Origin: Zizania palustris
Lineage: Eukaryota; Streptophyta; Magnoliopsida; Poales; Poaceae
NCBI GenBank assembly: GCA_019279435.1
Contig: JAAALK010000289.1
Coordinates: 28,760,603-28,824,602 of the forward strand
DNA length: 64,000 bases
Direction: 5' to 3'
Part shown: positions 34,601-45,871 of the stretch, one piece after another
Position numbering within the stretch: the first letter of the stretch is position 1
How the letters are laid out: each line of letters starts with the position of its first letter
Translations under genes and position numbers: made by a program
The notes under the pieces: model-generated
What the model was told of the DNA's origin: nothing
What the model saw: only the letters and a program-made list of their open reading frames with translations
Databases searched by the model: none

Positions 34601-35238
34601 CTAGCGTTGATGGCTTTCGCTGAAAATCGCAGTTGGAATTCGTCCCGAAGTCTGAAATTGATGCTGCCGAAGGCTACTACAATCTTCTCCCCTCCAGACC
34701 CTTGGTAAGTTTTTGGTTGGCAAGATGCCCTGTGCAGTGCTGCAAAAATTTCTGCTCTTCCTTCGTAGCCTTCAGCTCGTAGCACCCATTCGAAGATGGA
34801 CAAACACACTATTGCATTCGGAGATAGCTGAGGAAGAATAACGTGGAACAAATCTAATACCTCTGAAAGGAAGTCCACTGCTGGGAGTCCTAACCCCTCT
34901 TCGAAGAAGGCTTCGAAGACCACAACTTCTCCAGGCCTCGGGGCGGGGATGGATTCTTTTCCTGGATTCCGGATGACGACCTCTGAGCCAATCTTACCTT
35001 CAACTGCCACTGCGATCGTCTCCCTCTTGGAGGTAGATGGCCCCAGTGTATAAGATTGGTCTGGATACTTCGAAGAAGCCGGAAGGAGATCTTGGGGACC
35101 AGTCTGTTGGGGATTTCCCGTCGGAGCTGCCGCTGCCGCCGCTGACGCCGCCACTGTTGCTGCCGCTGCTGCAGCCGCAGCTTGCTACCGGGCTAGGGCC
35201 GAAGCCGCCCCAGGAACCTTGAAGCAGGTTTTCACCAT
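31640..35238 (-). pseudogene. Gypsy-A antisense gene, full length but broken (copy 3)
   Basis: ATG at 35238 (MVKTCFKVPGAASALAR). Exons: 35238-34302, 34234-33566, 33492-33054, about 32978-32181, and 32097 to about 31640. Introns are 67, 73, about 75 and 83 bp, with donors GTAGC, GTAAAC, GTATG and GTTTAG. The N-terminal domain has GEVVVFEAFFEEGLGLPAVD, LPQLSPNAI and FEWVLRAEGYEG. Exon 2 has a basic KKRKAKAG stretch; exon 3 has GPGKGKGKMDPF. Exon 4 is a long Glu/Lys/Ala-rich coiled coil ending LRRLKMIQGAVK...LRYYEDIG. Damage: TAG at codon 18 (35187-35185), TGA at about 34578, frameshifts, and an intron 3 acceptor changed from CAG to CAT. Function unknown; the N-terminal part resembles a plant transposon-associated domain. 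Confidence 0.7.
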
Positions 35239-35332
35239 GAACTCGCACCGGATGCTAAAGCTAGAATCTGGAGGCTAGGGCTTGGTTGCACAAAGACGGT
35301 GAGAAAGGTATTCGAGAAGTGTTTGGGTCCTC

Positions 35333-35340
35333 TATTTATA
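35333..35340 (-). promoter_or_regulatory. TATA box of the antisense gene (copy 3)
   Basis: The minus strand reads GGCTATAAATAGAGGACCC, 95-102 bases upstream of the ATG at 35238. It corresponds to the TATA at 5885-5890 of copy 1, with the preceding GGCTATAAA conserved. Confidence 0.65.
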
Positions 35341-35650
35341 GCCCAGGCCCACGATTTCTTACCGTTCACATTTGCCATTTCACATTCTTGACCGTTACTC
35401 TTTGTGAAGTTAACGCACCGCGTAACTTCTGCTGGAAGGAAAAAGCCAATGGGTATTTCTTCTAAGTCTAAAAGGCTTTCTAGCTTCTTAAGTTAATTCC
35501 GAGATAGTTCGAATGTAACTTCCTTAGGAATCAATTTGAAGTTTTGAATCTTTATATACATCGGAGGTTGATTAAATCTGTTAACACCTACGCATGATTA
35601 TTTTTCTTGTGTATACTGCTCTCCTAACATTACAAATCTATCAGAGAAGC

Positions 35651-35666
35651 GTATTCGAGGGGCTAC
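35651..35666 (+). other. Gypsy-A polypurine tract region
   Basis: CGAGGGGCTAC directly precedes the 3' LTR. The same context, as GGGTCTAC, is present inverted at 5491-5500 in copy 1. It would prime plus-strand DNA synthesis. Confidence 0.6.
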
Positions 35667-36161
35667 TGTTGGGGGAAATACTTCATCGTCGGGGTGATTG
35701 ATGCAACAAGACAAAGGTAGGTGATTTAATCGAAGGTTTCCAGCATCTAACTCCGGAAGTGTACTGGAACAAGTTTGAAGGATAGAGGCAAACTCTAGTT
35801 CGGAGTATATCTTCGAACATTGACCCTTCAGAGAGGTTCCTTGCCAGCTAAGATGGAAGACTTATCTTTTTCTCATTAGATTAGTCTTTTGCCATTTTAG
35901 CCCTATTAAGGGTACCGAATAGTTTCCACTATGTCGGTTGTAACAGAGGGGTAAAAGGGTCTTTTCCTTAAGGTTTTGGCCTATAAATACCCCCCGTTTT
36001 ACTCTGTAATGGGGATCGAATACTAAGTTATTCAATACACATCTTCGAACTGTTTTGAGCTTTTATCCACTTCGGAGGCTTGAAATAGTTTACTTCACAA
36101 ACACTTCGTTTGTTAGTTTCTAATCTTTAGAAACCTGTTAGCGTAATCTTTTACGCCAACA
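35667..36161 (+). repeat. Gypsy-A 3' LTR (copy 3)
   Basis: A 495-bp LTR, TGTTGGGGGAAATACTT to TTTTACGCCAACA, with a TATA box at 35982-35989. It closes the compound Gypsy-A that opens at 12758. The following bases are Gypsy-B gag. Confidence 0.85.
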
Positions 36162-38721
36162 GACGACAATACTGGAAAAACCATCACGTTTCTGGCTACT
36201 TCATCCACAGCCAAAACACATAACTACGCTCAAGGCAAGCCAAACCTAGCTTATCAAGTACCACCGCCGCCTACGCCCATACCTAATCTGTTGCCGCTGC
36301 TCGCACTGCACACTCCCACACCACAGCATAGGCCAGAGCATGTCGATATACTGCCACGTGTCCCGCCACCACATGAAAGACGCGTGCAAGCATTAGATCA
36401 CGACGATATCGAGGAACGTATTCGCGTGCTATTTACGGAATGCACTGGCTTTGCACCTCGGGTTAGAGCTAGGGTTTATCGAAAACCATATCCCGACCAC
36501 TTTGACACCATTCCATACCCTCGCGGTTATAGAGTCCCAGATTTCATGAAATTTGATGGCGAGGGTAGTAAATCCACATTAGAACACATTAGCCAATTTC
36601 TAGCACAATGTGGTGAAGCTAGCAGATCGGATGCATTAAAACTCAGGTTATTTTCCCTATCACTGTCCGGCACTGCATTCACTTGGTTTTCGACACTCGC
36701 GCCGAACTCCGTGCAGACATGGGCTCAACTAGAGCAGAAGTTACATGATTATTTCTACATAGGCGAGACCGAGCTTAGGCTATCACACCTCACGGTGGTT
36801 AAGCAAAAATCTAGCGAAAGTGTTTCTGAGTATGTTAAATGCTTTAGAGACACCAGGAATAAATGCTTTAGCCTAAACGTATCGGAAAGAGACCTAGCAG
36901 ATCTAGCATTCAATGGCCTACAGGCAAAAATTAAGGAGTGTATGGATAATCAAATCCTCTTGGACGTTAGCCAAGTATTGCAATATGCTCTAGTCCAAGA
37001 AGGCCGGGCCAGAGATAAAAAATTCGTTAAAACTTTTAATAAACCAAGGGTTGAGATCCATGCTATGGAGCACTCCGACGAGGGAGAATTCGAAGAGGAA
37101 GAGGATCTGGATGATACGTACACGGCCGAATGGACTTGGAGCATGAAGTCCAAGCCCATCACCTGCTCCGAATTGCGGCCATCTCCCTCTAAGAGTCGGC
37201 CTAATGAAATTAGATATTCATTCAACGTAACTAAATGTGATAAGATATTTGACTTCCTATTAAAAAATCAACTTCTACGGTTGCCGAAAGGGCAAGACAT
37301 GCCATCCGCCGACGAATTAAAAAAGCGTCCCTACTACAAGTGGCACGATTCGCATTCTCACTACACTAACGATTGCAATGTTTTTTGTAGGCAGGTACAA
37401 TCGGCCATAGAGGAAGGACGATTGAAAATAGAAGCAAATCCAAAGATGAAATTAGATAGAGACCCTTTTCCCATGAACAACGTTGAGCTAGAAGGGAAGA
37501 AGGTGTTGATTTGGCCAGAGCAGGCCGAGTCGGCTAAGGGGAAAGCAATCGTCATAGGATACACTCGCACACACACCTGTACGAAAGAATCCGGAGGTAG
37601 GGGTGTGGAAAGAAAACATTAAGTCATCATCTTCGGCCAAACATCGCAGAAGGCCGAAGGTGACTTACAAAATGTTGTTGGACAAGCACCAACGAAGGTC
37701 CGAAAGAAGAGGTATTCGCCCACAAACTGCGGGACGGTCGAAGGCCCCTAGGAGGGCGAGCCTCGTGAGTGATGAGTTCGGACCTCAAGGTCCGAACACC
37801 CCTTTGGAGTGGATACAGCCTCCGGCAGGGTTCAGACCTCAGTGGTCGAACCCCTCTCCGGGTTGGTCCCAACCTCCGATAGGGTTTGGACCTCAGTGGC
37901 CGATCCCTCCCCCGGCTTGGCCCCTGTTTCTAGGAAGCTTCGAGCCTCGGTGGACGAACCCGCCTCCTCCAGAGGGTTTCCAGCCACTGGGCGAATTTGG
38001 GCCTTAGTGGCCGTACCCACCTCCTCCGAGCGGGCTGCAGCCTCCGGATGGACTCGGCCTCCAGTGGCCAAGCCTGTGTCTGCCATGGGCTAATTTACCT
38101 CCATCTTGGTAGGACCCTTCGCTGGTTTGGTCCAAGGTACCATCGATGTGGCCGGGCTCCCAACTAGCCAATGGGTTTGGCACTCAGTGGGCGAAGCCGC
38201 TAGAGCCTCCGATGTCGCTGCCCTACTGCTGGACGATGGCTCTGACTTGGCCTCCGCCACTGGAGAACTCCGTGCAATGTCTGGCTACTAACACTTACAC
38301 TCCTTCTAGTGTCTCCGAGTGGCAGGTTCGGGGGCCAGCACGGGATGACAATATTGTTCACCGCCTGTCCGTAGTGCCTCAGAACCGGGCTCCGTGAGAT
38401 GGCACCATAAGGGATGAACGTGAAGACGCCTCGGAGGTTATAGTCATCAGGGTTGGATCCCAGGAGGTCCCAATCCCGAAGGGTGCCCCAATGGGACAGT
38501 GCGATGACTCGGACAAAGCTCGGTCTGACCGGCCCACTGTCGCCGGTCCGACTGGCCTTACGATGGTTTTCGGCACAAACCGGTCTGACCGGCCCGCTAC
38601 GGCCGGTCCGACCGACCAGGAGCAGGAGACCTCTCATTGCAAGCGCAAGACATCTGAGGCTGATACAAACAAATCCCCTTCATCCAAAAGTGCTAGAACC
38701 AAGACCGTGGCACCCGGCACC
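36162..38721 (+). pseudogene. Gypsy-B gag (plus-strand copy)
   Basis: Gag core FMKFDGEGSKSTLEHISQFL, AFTWFSTLAPNSVQTWAQLE, VSEYVKCFRDTRNKCF and ADLAFNGLQAKIKE run in frame from about 36291. The zinc-binding block reads RPYYKWHDSHSHYTNDC: the two leading Cys of the sister copy (CPYC) have become Arg and Tyr. A shorter CA run near 37570 than in the minus copy shifts the frame just before the Pro/Trp-rich repeats (37780-38050). The tail with GGTCTGACCGG motifs (38510-38620) ends TKTVAPGT at 38721, where the solo LTR-C is inserted. Confidence 0.82.
37780..38050 (+). repeat. Pro/Trp/Gly-rich coding repeat in Gypsy-B gag
   Basis: Imperfect units of about 16-19 codons of the form GFxPQWxNPxPGWSQPP occur five to six times. 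The inverted counterpart is at about 8940-9240 in the minus-strand copy. The repeat lies after the zinc-binding block, in the region between gag and protease. Confidence 0.65.
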
Positions 38722-41700
38722 TGTAACAGCCCCAAAATTAAAAGGGAATAAAATAAAGGAAAAATAATATTAAATAAATTTCTGAATTTTGTTATTAAAG
38801 AAAAATCCTAAAAGAGTCCTATTAAAGCCAAACAGAGACAAATATCCAAAATTTGGACTTGAAAATTTTATGGGATAAACTAGAGGCCAAGAAATATTTT
38901 TGAGAATTTTTACAAAATTTTATCAACAGTGCTTCAAGCCTTAAACAAATAAACCAATTTCTGGAATTAAATTAATTAGAAAAAGAATTTAAATTCTTAT
39001 TGGGCCGAAACCCCGTTTTCCCCTCCAAAGGCCTTTCGGCCCAACCCATTCGGCCGCACCCACCGACAGGCGGGGCCCACCTGTCGGCGCGCCCTCCCTC
39101 GCTCCCCGCCCGCTCGCGCCTGGCCGGTCCCACCTGGCAGCCACCGCGCGCCTCCTTTCTCCCGCTGCCACGCAGGCCCCGCGTGTCAGCCTTCCTCTCA
39201 CCCGCGCCCGCCCCCTGACAGGTGGCCCCCACCTGTCAGGCCCTTCTTCTTCCTTGGAAGGGGATCTCTCCCCTTCCAATTTTAGCCGATGCCCCCCCCC
39301 TTGCTATAATCGCCGCCGGCTGCCACCATTCACCAGATCGAGGCCCGGGATCATCTTCCCTCATCGCCATGATCCCCTTCCGTCCTATGCCGACGCGTTT
39401 TCGCCCAAATGGAAGCCCACCCGAGCACATGGAAGGCTCGCCGACGACATAAGGAATTCCTCTCGGTTTCCCTGGAAAAGCTTTCCAATTTTCGCCATCG
39501 ATGAGCCTATAAGAAGCCCTCGCCACCACCGCACTCAGGCAACCCGAGAAGAGCACAAGCCTTCGCATACCCGAGCGCTGCCACGATTTTTTTGGGAATT
39601 TCCCCTGTTTCCCCTCCGGCAGCCCCTCGCCGGCGCTCCGGGCCACCGCCGCCCTCGCCGTCTCCACTGACGGGATCCCCTCCGCCTCCTCTACCTCGGC
39701 ATCACCTCCGCTAGGCCAGACCACCGCCGGAACGCCATCGCCACCGCCAACCCGAGGAGCCCATCGCCACCTTCTCATCGCCGGCCACCGCCACTGCTCC
39801 TTGGTCATCGCCGCCGGTATGCCGAGAACCCCCTCATGCCCCTCTGTCCATTTTCGCCATCGCCTATGGCCTTAGGCCTCGCCGTCGCCGGTAATTGCTC
39901 GCCGTTGCTTCGCCGGAGCTGGAGAAGAAGGGTATCCAGCCCCCTTCTGTGCGTGCCGTGCCGGATGGGACGACAGCCGTCCGATCAGATCTGGACGCTT
40001 GGCATTAATTCATTTCGACGGATTAATCTGGGACGTCCAAATCTGACGAAGGGGTATCCGTGAATCCTAGCCGTTGGATTTCACTTAAATCCCCGTGCGC
40101 ACTGTGGCAGTTGGATCTTGATCCAACCGCTGCCACGTGCCCGGCTCACGCGCGAAGTCGTTGGTTCACGGTGAACCCAGTTCACCGTGGACCAGAGACT
40201 GATTACTGTTTAAAATAAAATTCAGAAAAATGGTTTAAACTTCCAAAATTCATATCTTGCTCAAATTAACCCCAAATTTCACCATTTCAATTCTGGAAAT
40301 TTTGTCTTTTTATTCTCTACACTTTTATACAATAAAACAATATGTTTATTTGGAACCTAATAATCTTATTAAATAATAAAGAAAAATCCCCTTTAAGAAT
40401 TAATTAATATTTCAATAAAATAATTCAGGTAAACCCTTAAAAATTTATAAAATAATATCAGAAGATATAATGGCTCTATTTCACTGTTGTTAATACAATA
40501 AAAATGTAATAACCATTTTGTCCATGACATTTTATTAAATTACATTTCTAAGTCCCCTTTAGGATTTAAATCATATTACATTTGAATAATCCAGAAAAAT
40601 CCTTAAAAATATATATATTAATTTCTGCGGACACAATGACTCCCTTACACTGTTTATAAGCCAATAAAAATATAATGATTCATTTTGCCCATTTCATTTT
40701 ATTAAATAACCTTTTCAAGGCCCTTTAAAATAAATGATTAACTCATATGATAAAAATGCAACCCTTTACAAAAATATCATGAATACTTATTCAATAAATT
40801 CAGAGGACTTAATGAATTTATTCCACTGTTTCAATGCAACAGAAACAACATGTTTACTTTGCCCACTTTAATCTATTAATTAATATTGCAAAAGCCCTTG
40901 TAGGATAATTGAGTAATTCATATAATTGAAGTTAAACACTTTATAAAAAAATCATAAAAAAATATCATGACAACTCATATAATGACTTTAGAAAACCTAA
41001 CAACTTGAGTTTATTATTTTTAATACAATAAAAATAGAATATTCATTTTTACCCACTTTGTTCCATTAATTCATATTACACAAAGCCCTTTAGTAAAGAT
41101 CCATACTTTATAACAAACTTCAAAGACTTAATATTTTAAAGTCACTATCTTTGATACTATAAAAACATCAAGGTTAATACCTTTTTATGTTCACCTCTAA
41201 AAAGGGGAAATAAAAACCCCTAGGAAAAGTAAATTACATCAAGTCATAAATTCAGAAATCTCATTAGGAATCAATCTTAAATATTCAAGTAACAATTCTC
41301 TAAGAATTTAAGACTCTATCTCCCTTACTTAAACCCAACAATGACTTCTATGCTTGTATGCTTGATTTTGGATTGTTTATTGAATGTTGTGCTTACTTTT
41401 CCGTATCGAGAAGACTACGACATCATCGAAGATCCGGAGTTCTATCCCGAGGTTCCACCTTCACCCTTTGCTGATCAAGGCAAGTCATCGACCACCTCTG
41501 TGGAAACAGTTGATCATAACTGAGCCCATGTTTTAATAAATTATCGCTATAACCCATAGGCTAATATTGCATTAGTCAAATAATCAAGCCTTACACTTAT
41601 ATTTATTAGATCCCCGTACCTGTGTGCAAACCCAAGCCATGCTTATTGAGCCTTAACTCCTTGTCACTCTACTATTAAAATATTAGCTAGTGCCCAATGT

Positions 41701-42797
41701 ACCGGCACAACTGCTATAGGATAAAATGAATGAGTCGTAGATAGCTGGATTCTGTATATGAATTTCCATGTTATTCTCGTCTCTGGACTCTGTTGGAGTT
41801 GGCTAGGTTATAAGTATGGTGGGTTCCGGGTGCAAGCTCGGAAACTGGTTGGTCGCACCCGGGGCACTATAAGGACCGGTCTGCGGGATCTGTTGCAAAG
41901 CACTTTCGTACCAACCACAAGTCTAATGGGTAAGTCCTAACTGGAAGTGTGGAACACTCCGTCTCTCGGCACCATAGTGGAGGGGGCAAGGGGCAAGCCT
42001 GCGGGTGACTTGTACCAAAGGAGGCTCAAGGGGGGTATGGTGGGGCACCGACGCGTCGGGACACCATATGAAACCTATAAGAGGGTGTTGTTGAGTCGGA
42101 GAGGACCATATGGAAGGTTTTGGCACGAGTTCCCGTGAAATGGGTCATCTCATTACACTTCAGTGTATGTGATGAGTGCGTGCCTTGTGGGTACAGTGGT
42201 ACATCTCTGATCAGAGTAATTCAATCTTTTCGAAAAGCCGAGCCCACGGTCAAGGGCGGGTTGTGTGACTACTCGCAGTTAGTTTACAATTGTTTGAATG
42301 GATGAGTTATTCATGGCATGTAAGGACTGTTGTGCGAGGAGGTAAAACGTACTCCTCGAGTTAGAAGATGATGATGCATTCACATGTTTACTTTTCCGTG
42401 CTAATAAATTGCTCACATATAATGCTTTACAAATATGCTGCTTCCGCAAAACTAGCCACTATCTCCCTTGTTATTATCTTGCATTATATTTGCATTCGGT
42501 GGCTTGCTGAGTACATCTGTACTCACCCCGTTGACTTACACCATCAGAGCCCGTTTACTACGAGGAGGATGAAGGTCTGGAGTAGCGACCCAGTCAAGGC
42601 GAGACTGGAAGGAGGCGTTCATCTAGGACCCTTGATTTTATTAGTTTCTCTTCACTTTCATTCACTTTTGTATTAATGCGGTCTACGAACCGTGAATGAC
42701 TGCTCGTCTTGTACGTGGTCGTGTGATGAACGTCTTGTTTTATTGATTTTCTATGGAATTTCGATAAAGTCCTGATTTATTAAATCGGGGCGCGACA
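38722..42797 (+). repeat. LTR-C solo LTR (4,076 bp) with 5-bp target duplication
   Basis: Starts TGTAACAGCCCC and ends GGGGCGCGACA. Both sides carry gcacc (38717-38721 and 42798-42802), so this is a solo LTR left by LTR-LTR recombination after insertion into Gypsy-B. The interior has a GC-rich block (39000-40200), an AT-rich array of about 130-185-bp degenerate repeats (about 40330-41200), and the conserved GAAGACTACGAC block at 41410-41490. Later blocks CCGGGGCACTATAAGG and GTAGCGACCCAGTCAAG also occur in arms A and B. No gene is called; open frames in the GC-rich block follow composition. Confidence 0.88.
40330..41200 (+). repeat. Degenerate 130-185-bp tandem array inside LTR-C
   Basis: The phrase ATACAATAAAA, followed by ATTCATTTTGCCCA, TTTATTAATTAATAT and AAGCCCTTTAGGAT, recurs with starts near 40330, 40497, 40662, 40848, 41027 and 41159. 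Arm A (22700-22990) and arm B (26740-26890) carry fewer units, which accounts for much of their shorter length before the conserved block. Confidence 0.65.
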
Positions 42798-43984
42798 GCA
42801 CCCGTCCTCAGCCATCATGGGCACCCTCGGGGATGTCCAAATCACAAAAGAGGGGGTTGCAGCGCTTGAGGGCGCAAGAGATATGAGAGGAGAAGGCCGA
42901 GGAGGCCCGAGACGTGTTTTTTGAGGAAACCCATCCTCGGCCCACGGTGAAGAAAGTCTGGAGACCTAGGCCGGTCATGGTCAATGACTCGGCCCCGTTA
43001 GCTCTGACGAAGACGATTTGCTCGACGATGACTACACTCCTGTCTCCGAGGGGCCCACTCCTCAAGCGATGGATATTGGCATTGTCATGTTGCCTTTCGA
43101 TTTCGCTCCACTACAGGAGGAGGCCGGGGTCGCTCAGCTAAACCTTGGCCCACGGGATGCCGTATTCGAGAAGCCCGGAGACACGAACCATCACCTGAGA
43201 CCCCTCTACATAAGGGGGCACATTGACGGGAAGCCTATCTCGAGGATGCTTGTCGATGGCGGCGCCACCGTGAACCTGATGTTGTACTCCCTTCTAAGGA
43301 AGCTCGGCAAGGATGACGATGACCTGAAGAAGACCAACGTCACCCTCAACAACTTCAACGCTGACACGACGGAAGCTAAACGGGTGTTGTCACTGGAACT
43401 GATGGTGGGGAACAAGACGCTACCCACCGCTTTCTTCGTCATCGACGTACAAGGCAATTATAATGTATTGCTTGGGCGTGATTGGACCCACGCAAATTAG
43501 TGTGTGCCGTCTACCCTGCATCAGCACCTAATACAATGGGATGGCGATGAGGTCGAGATAGTGTACGCCGATACGTCGGCCCATGTTAGTTTGGCCGATG
43601 CGTCTAGCGACGCCACCCATGATGAGATAGAGTGCTTGTCGGGACGGGACCTCTCGGATTACGACTTTGTCAGTGTATCGGAGGGGAGGTTCGTTCCTAT
43701 TTCCGTCAAGCCGACCGGTGTGGCTTGGTTGTGTATAAGATAGGAGAATGTCTAGCGCTAATCTTGATTGGATAAAATCTTGCATGGAGCAATATCGGTC
43801 TTCTCAAGACGGTATCGCCAAAGCCATTGAAGATTTTAGCGAGGTAGAGAAATTAGGTCAAGGCTTCTCATCGGCCGACCCTTTGGAACAAGTAGACATA
43901 GGAGATGGTAGTGTTTCCGAGGCCATCGTTTGTAAATCAGAATCTGAATAATGATGTAAAGGCCGAAGTAATACCTCGATCGGA
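42798..43984 (+). pseudogene. Gypsy-B protease region (plus-strand copy)
   Basis: Continues the gag frame interrupted by the solo LTR (SWAPSG, SKSQKR). The retropepsin-like block lies at about 43200-43500: GKPISRMLVDGGATVNLMLY, LELMVGNKTLPTAFFVIDV and YNVLLGRDW. A TAG at 43498-43500 follows THAN. Further along are WDGDEVEIVYADTSAHVSLA and a tail to 43951 (ANLDWIKSCMEQY). RT, RNase H and integrase are absent; the sequence meets minus-strand Gypsy-A gag at about 43985. Compare the inverted copy at 7370-7870. Confidence 0.8.
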
Positions 43985-45313
43985 ACTCGGTCGGTAGTGC
44001 CTCGACCCAAAGTTCTTTCAAGGTACTTGCCTCTTAAAGCGAGTATAGACTTACACGTATCAGTTGTGTGACTTCGATTCTCACCATTGACACAACAGAA
44101 GAAGGCCTGGGCTTTGCCAGACGGCTTCCCTGGTGGCCTCTAGCCGCTGGTCTTGCTTCCTGAAGTTTGCGAAGTCTTGGGGGCAAATTTCTTCGGAGGT
44201 GCAATGTTCAAGACTTCTGAACGAGGATGCTTTTTCCCTCGACGCCTGTCATTCTGAACTTCAAAGCTAGGCCCCTGCGAAGGTGTTGAAGTCTTCACTT
44301 CCAGCTTGACTTCTTGTAGGATTGACGGAGTTGCAGCAGTTCTCCGAAGCCACCCTTCTTCTGACCTTGCATACTCTTCGAAATAAGACATCAACTGAGC
44401 AACAGAAGATATCTGCTTCCGGTGAAGTTTATCAAGGAGGCCCACATGGGTAACTCCCTCTCGAGCTGCATCAACTACGGAGGATGTAGTTAACCCTTGA
44501 ATTTGCGACTTCGTATGGGCGAAGCGCTTGAAAAATTGCCTTAAAGTCTCTCCGGGGAGATGCTTCACCTCAAAAAGACTTCCTGTTGACATTGGAGGTA
44601 CGAAGGTACCCTGAAAGTTGCTTATGAACTTCTTCCTTAATTGCTCCCAGGTTCTGATTGACCCTGGCTTCAGGGACCAAAACCACCGCAGAGCCACCCC
44701 TTCAAGAGCTAGAGGAAAACATTTGTCCATGGTGTCTCGCACTCCTCCATTGGCCTCAATTGCCAATGCATAAGAACGGGAGAACTCCCTAGGGTCCTCA
44801 TCTCCAGAGTATTTGCAGAGCTTCGAAGTTTTAAACTTAGGATCGAAGCGCACTTTCTGTAGCTCGGGATGCAGTAGAGACTCGCTGTCGAAGGAAGCGT
44901 TCTCCGGGGCTTCGGGATAAGGAAGTTCGTCGTCTTGGGGCACTTCGGGGATGACCGGGGTGGCCTGAGAACGAAACCTATCTACGGATTCTTGCCACCA
45001 CCTCATTACTTCATCTTGGAGACTGGCCATTTGAGCGGCCATATCGCCAAGACCGTCTTCATCTCCTCCGGAAGGACCTTCCGGGTCTTGAGAACTTTAC
45101 GCATCAGCCCGGAGTGGAATCTGAGGTGGAAGAGGGACTCCGGTTGGCCGAAGTATGGATGGAGTTGGGGGAGGATCTCCGTATGCTCGAGGAAGGGGAA
45201 TCCCTTCTGGAGTATGAGGTGGAGGAAAAGTCTGAGGTGTTCGAAGATCTTACTCCGAAGGTTCGAGGGGACCTCCGAGTAGGACTACCACCTGAACTCC
45301 GCTTGGGAGGCAT
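43985..45313 (-). pseudogene. Gypsy-A gag (copy 4, truncated)
   Basis: Minus-strand gag starting MPPKRSSGGSPTRRSPRTFG at 45313. It carries the usual gag core (WFWSLKPGSIRTWEQLRKKF, FVPPMSTGSLFEVKHLPGET, SYFEEYARSEEGWLRR) and reaches the FCCVNGENRSHTTDTC-like block. It is cut just after, near 43985, against Gypsy-B. The main gag frame is open from 45042 to 44140. A frameshift separates it from the start segment near 45060-45100, and another separates it from the Cys/His block. Confidence 0.82.
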
Positions 45314-45375
45314 GGTTTGAGAACTTGGTAGAGAACGAAGATTTTTGGACTAGGTTCCCCCCGGACGGCGCCAAC

Positions 45376-45871
45376 TGTTGGCGTAAAAGATTATGCTAAC
45401 AGGTTTTCAGAGTTTAGAAACTAACAAACGAAGTGTTTGTGAAATGAACTATTTCAAGCCTCCGAAATGGATAATAGCTCGAAGTAGTTCAAAGATGTGT
45501 ATTGAATAACTCAGTATTCAATCCTCATTACAGGGTAAAACAGGGGGTATGTATAGGCCAAAACCTTAAGGAAAAGACCCTTTTACCCCTCTGTTACAAC
45601 CGACATAGTGGAAACTATTCGGTACCCTTAATAGGGCTAAAACGGTAAAAGACTAATCTAATGAGAAAGAAGATAAGTCTTCCATCTTAGACGGCAAGGA
45701 AGCTCTCTAAAGGGTCAATGTTCGAAGATATACTCCGAACTAGAGTTTGCCTCTATCCTTCGAACTTGTTCCAGTACACTTCCGAAGAGACATGCTGGAA
45801 ACCTTCGATTAAATCACCTGCCTTTGACTTGTTGCAGCAGTGGTCCCGACGATGAAGTATTTCCCCCAACA
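45376..45871 (-). repeat. Gypsy-A 5' LTR (copy 4)
   Basis: A 496-bp LTR on the minus strand, with the primer site next to it at about 45355-45375. The TATA position is mutated (TATACATA, 45548-45555). The right flank (gatcc) is Gypsy-B LTR sequence, so this Gypsy-A landed in a Gypsy-B LTR. Confidence 0.85.

Noticed and set aside
43748..43951. Separate small gene after the Gypsy-B protease
   Set aside because: The same sequence is present inverted at 7,313-7,360 as part of Gypsy-B, so it is a continuation of the retrotransposon polyprotein region.
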